This document shows, one piece after another, positions 60,401 to 64,000 of a stretch of DNA of 64,000 nucleotides. This DNA comes from Euwallacea fornicatus (lineage: Eukaryota > Arthropoda > Insecta > Coleoptera > Curculionidae). Position numbers and translations under genes: made by a program. The stretch covers positions 62,001-126,000 of the forward strand of contig NW_027096072.1 of the NCBI RefSeq assembly GCF_040115645.1, written 5' to 3'. Under the pieces are notes generated by a model. That model did not search any database, was not told where the DNA came from, and saw only the letters and a program-made list of their open reading frames with translations. Within the stretch, counting starts at the first letter, position 1; each line of letters opens with the position of its first letter.

Positions 60401-62885
60401 AATGAGCTTCAAATACCTTCAAAATTTTACCACAGAATCACCTCGACGACCTCTTTAACATGACAAATAAGGCTTCATTGTATCTTGGTGAATTTTTGTA
60501 GAAAACTAGTAATTTATGTGCTCAAACACACATTTTTCGTGACTTGTCAAGATTTGAACCTCCGTAACTTCGGCAAATGTGCTTCAAATTGCTTAAAAAA
60601 TTGATCATAGAATCATCTCGTTTAGCTCTTCATCATGACTCATAAGGCTTCATTATATCTCGATGAGTTTTCTAGAAAACGAGTAATTTATGTGCTCAAA
60701 CACACATCTTTCGTGACTTTTCAAGATTTGAACCTCCGTAACTTCGGCAAATGAGCTGCAACTACCTTCAAAATTTGACCACAGAGTCATCTCAACGAGC
60801 TCTTTAACACGACTAAGAAGGCTTCATTATATCTAGGTGAGTTTTCTAGAAAACGAGTAATTTATGTGCTCAAACACACATCTTTCGTGACTTTTCAAGA
60901 TTTGAACCTCCGTAACATCGGCAAATGTGCTTCAAATTGCTTAAAAAATTGATCATAGAATCATCTCGTTTAGCTTTTCATCATGACTCATAAGGCTTCA
61001 TTATATCTCGATGTGTTTTCTAGAAAACGAGTAATTTATGTGCTCAAACACACATCTTTCGTGACTTTTCAAGATTTGAACCTCCGTAACTTCGGCAAAT
61101 GAGCTGCAACTACCTTCAAAATTTGACCACAGAGTCATCTCAACGAGCTCTTTAACACGACTAAGAAGGCTTCATTATATCTAGGTGAGTTTTCTAGAAA
61201 ACGAGTAATTTATGTGCTCAAGCACACATCTTTCGTGACTTTCCAAGTTTTGAACCTCCGTAACTTCGGTAAATGAGCTGCAACTACCTTCAAAATTTGA
61301 CCACAGAATCATCTCAACGAGCTCTTTAACACGACTAAGAAGGCTTCATTATATCTAAGTGAGTTTTCTAGAAAACGAGTAATTTATGTGCTCAAACACA
61401 CATCTTTCGTGACTTTTCAAGCTTTGAACATCCGTAACTTCGGCAAATGTGCTTCAAATTGCTTAAAAAATTGATCATAGAATCATCTCGTTTAGCTCTT
61501 CATCATGACTCATAAGGCTTCATTGTATCTTGGTGAGTTTTCTAGAAAACGAGTAATTTATGTGCACAAACATACATCTTTCGTGACTTTTCAAGTTTTG
61601 AACCTCCATAACTTCGGCAAGTGAGCTCCAAATACTTTCAAAATTTTACCACAGAATTACCTCGACGATCTCTTTAACATGACATATAAGGCTTCATTGT
61701 ATCTTGGTGAGTTTTCTAGAAATCGAGTAATTTATGTGCACAAACATACATCTTTCGTGACTTTTCAAGTTTTGAACCTCCATAACTTCGGCAAATGAGC
61801 TCCAAATACCTTCAAAATTTTACCACAGAATCACCTCGACGACCTCTTTAACATGACAAATAAGGCTTCATTGTATCTTGGTGAATTTTTGTAGAAAACT
61901 AGTAATTTATGTGCTCAAACACACATTTTTCGTGACTTGTCAAGATTTGAACCTCCGTAACTTCGGCAAATGTGCTTCAAATTGCTTAAAAAATTGATCA
62001 TAGAATCATCTCGTTTAGCTCTTCATCATGACTCATAAGGCTTCATTATATCTCGATGAGTTTTCTAGAAAACGAGTAATATATGTGCTCAAACACACAT
62101 CTTTCGTGACTTTTCAAGATTTGAACCTCCGTAACTTCGGCAAATGAGCTGCAACTACCTTCAAAATTTGACCACAGAGTCATCTCAACGAGCTCTTTAA
62201 CACGACTAAGAAGGCTTCATTATATCTAGGTGAGTTTTCTAGAAAACGAGTAATTTATGTGCTCAAGCACACATCTTTCGTGACTTTCCAAGTTTTGAAC
62301 CTCCGTAACTTCGGTAAATGAGCTGCCACTACCTTCAAAATTTGACCACAGAATCATCTCAACGAGCTCTTTAACACGACTAAGAAGGCTTCATTATATC
62401 TAAGTGAGTTTTCTAGAAAACGAGTAATTTATGTGCTCAAACACACATATTTCGTGACTTTTCAAGCTTTGAACCTCCGTAACTTCGGCAAATGAGCTGC
62501 AACTACCTTCAAAATTTGACCACAGAATCATCTCAACGAGCTCTTTAACACGACTAAGAAGGCTTCATTATATCTAGGTGAGTTTTCTAGAAAACGAGTA
62601 ATTTATGTGCTCAAACACACATCTTTCGTGACTTTTCAAGCTTTGAACCTCCGTAACTTCGGCAAATGTGCTTCAAATTGCTTAAAAAATTGATCATAGA
62701 ATCATCACGTTGAGCTCTTCATCATGACTCATAAAGCTTCATTATATCTCGGTGAGTTTTCTAGAAAACGAGTAATTTATATGTTCAAAGACACATCTTT
62801 CGTGACTTTTCAAGATTTGAACCTCCGTAACTTCGGCAAATGAGCTCCAAATACCTTCAAAATTTTACCACAGAATCACCTCGAC
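57488..62885 (+). repeat. 5398-bp (31-monomer) superrepeat, copy 2
   Basis: This abuts copy 1 and is the most complete version, with the extra catgacatataagg at 61682. The order includes the 5-monomer spacing 871 and the 9-monomer spacing 1567, both of which recur among tracers from 39 kb on. Private changes include gagcttcaaa at about 60408, aatactttc at about 61632 and gtaatatatg at about 62078. The length is 31 x 174 + 4. The four extra bases agree with the four 175-bp monomers inside, near 58031, 58920, 60488 and 61888. Confidence 0.92.
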
Positions 62886-64000
62886 GAGCTCTTTAACACG
62901 ACTAAGAAGGCTTCATTATATCTAGGTGAGTTTTCTAGAAAACGAGTAATTTATGTGCTCAAACACACATCTTTCGTGACTTTTCAAGCTTTGAACCTCC
63001 GTAACTTCGGCAAATGTGCTTCAAATTGCTTAAAAAATTGATCATAGAATCATCTCGTTTAGCTCTTCATCATGACTCATAAGGCTTCATTGTATCTTGG
63101 TGAGTTTTCTAGAAAACGAGTAATTTATGTGCACAAACATACATCTTTCGTGACTTTTCAAGTTTTGAACCTCCATAACTTCGGCAAGTGAGCTCCAAAT
63201 ACCTTCAAAATTTTACCACAGAATTACCTCGACGATCTCTTTAACATGACATATAAGGCTTCATTGTATCTTGGTGAGTTTTCTAGAAATCGAGTAATTT
63301 ATGTGCACAAACATACATCTTTCGTGACTTTTCAAGTTTTGAACCTCCATAACTTCGGCAAATGAGCTCCAAATACCTTCAAAATTTTACCACAGAATCA
63401 CCTCGACGACCTCTTTAACATGACAAATAAGGCTTCATTGTATCTTGGTGAATTTTTGTAGAAAACTAGTAATTTATGTGCTCAAACACACATTTTTCGT
63501 GACTTGTCAAGATTTGAACCTCCGTAACTTCGGCAAATGTGCTTCAAATTGCTTAAAAAATTGATCATAGAATCATCTCGTTTAGCTCTTCATCATGACT
63601 CATAAGGCTTCATTATATCTAGGTGAGTTTTCTAGAAAACGAGTAATTTATGTGCTCAAACACACATCTTTCGTGATTTTTCAAACTTTGAACATCCGTA
63701 ACTTCGGCAAATGTGCTTCAAATTGCTTAAAAAATTGATCATAGAATCATCTCGTTTAGCTCTTCATCCTGACTCATAAGGCTTCATTATATCTCGATGA
63801 GTTTTCTAGAAAACGAGTAATTTATGTGCTCAAACACACATCTTTCGTGACTTTTCAAGTTTTGAACCTCCGTAACTTCGGCAAATGTGCTTCAATTTGC
63901 TTAAAAAATTGATCATAGAATCATCTCGTTTAGCTCTTCATCATGACTCATAAGACTTCATTGTATCTTGGTGAGTTTTCTAGAAAACGAGTAATTTATG
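62886..64000 (+). repeat. 5398-bp superrepeat, third copy, cut by the window end
   Basis: The order restarts as at 57488 and 52090: A with ctaggtgag, A with R2, B2 with catgacatataagg (63249, which is 57851 + 5398) and B2 with gacgacctc. Then come the 175-bp form (63450), the aaactttgaacatcc monomer, atcctgactc and cataagacttc. No departure from the earlier copies is seen over this 1.1 kb, and the last base of the window falls inside a monomer. The superrepeat therefore continues to the right. Confidence 0.9.

Larger units (their letters stand above)
1..64000. repeat. Satellite DNA array, 174-bp monomer, fills the window
   Basis: Every part of the window is a head-to-tail copy of one monomer. 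Taking cctccgtaac as the phase point, starts fall at 1, 175, 349, 523, 696, 870, 1044, 1218, 1391, 1565 and so on, so spacing is 174 with occasional 173. The same block recurs to the last line, always in the same orientation, giving about 368 copies. No stretch over 300 bases departs from the repeat, so there is no gene-bearing or unique interval to describe. The monomer is AT-rich (about 35 % G+C in the copy I counted). Role is inferred: satellites of nucleosomal length with HOR structure usually build centromeres or constitutive heterochromatin. I cannot name the family. Neither array edge is in the window. Confidence 0.98.

Noticed and set aside
1..64000. CRISPR array
   Set aside because: There are no short repeats separated by unique spacers. 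The entire 174-bp unit is repeated, variants are shared among copies, and no cas genes are present.
1..64000. Bacterial, phage or plasmid origin with a novel defence or mobile system
   Set aside because: There is no coding sequence on either strand and no ribosome-binding or operon structure. A 64-kb uniform satellite with HORs is a eukaryotic heterochromatin feature.
1..64000. Naming the satellite or species
   Set aside because: Monomer length and style fit plant centromeric satellites, but I do not recognise the sequence well enough to assign a named family or genus. A database search with the 696-869 monomer would decide.
37160..64000. Treating near-identical superrepeats as an assembly duplication error
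   Set aside because: Copies carry private single-base changes and a balanced monomer swap, which argues for real copies. Raw long-read coverage would still be the proper test, so the doubt is recorded here and not as a finding.

Overview
The whole 64-kb window is one uninterrupted satellite-DNA array. It has no gene, RNA gene, transposon or unique-sequence stretch that I can support. The repeat is a head-to-tail monomer of 174 bp, with minor 172, 173 and 175 bp forms, always in the same orientation. That gives roughly 368 monomers. One typical monomer (696-869) counts to 61 G+C in 174 bp, about 35 %. The most constant parts are the block around the phase point I use (cctccgtaacttcggcaaat) and a 14-bp palindrome centred on CTAG. 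A nucleosome-scale monomer, several monomer subfamilies, higher-order repeats (HORs) and complete lack of genes are what a eukaryotic centromeric or heterochromatic satellite looks like. A plant is my best guess, but nothing in the window proves the lineage. I do not recognise this satellite by name and see no match to the mammalian CENP-B box.

Three left-half types occur: A (tgtgcttcaaattgcttaaa), B1 (gagctgcaactacc, then cacgactaag) and B2 (gagctccaaatacc, then catgacaaat). They combine with at least two right-half types: R1 (ttatatct plus gctcaaacac) and R2 (ttgtatcttgg plus gcacaaaca). Diagnostic point variants and small indels let individual monomers be tracked along the array.

Layout. 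175-1885 is a 4-mer HOR of 695 bp. 2087-3050 is a trimer of 522 bp. 4280-5722 and 7270-8806 are two different 4-mers of 696 bp. 9869-15982 is a series of units of 7, 11 and 13 monomers (1218, 1914 and 2262 bp). 17296-19400 is a 6-mer of 1042 bp. 18620-25455 is a tandem duplication with units of 3477 and about 3304 bp. 26-37 kb is a mosaic of segments copied from elsewhere in the window. 37160-38590 is another 696-bp 4-mer. 39900-48950 is a 4526-bp (26-monomer) tandem duplication. 46695-52970 is a 3308-bp (19-monomer) duplication. 52090-64000 is a 5398-bp (31-monomer) superrepeat present two full times plus a third start. Duplicated units tend to be larger towards the right end.

The array appears to evolve by unequal exchange or slippage at whole-monomer register, by single-monomer gene conversion, and by longer-range copying (offsets of 10262, 14262 and 14266 bp). 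Open reading frames of 92-105 codons are by-products of the 174-bp (58-codon) period and are not called as genes. Offsets between diagnostic variants were counted by hand from the printed coordinates. Block ends are approximate to a few tens of bases because neighbouring monomers are so similar.
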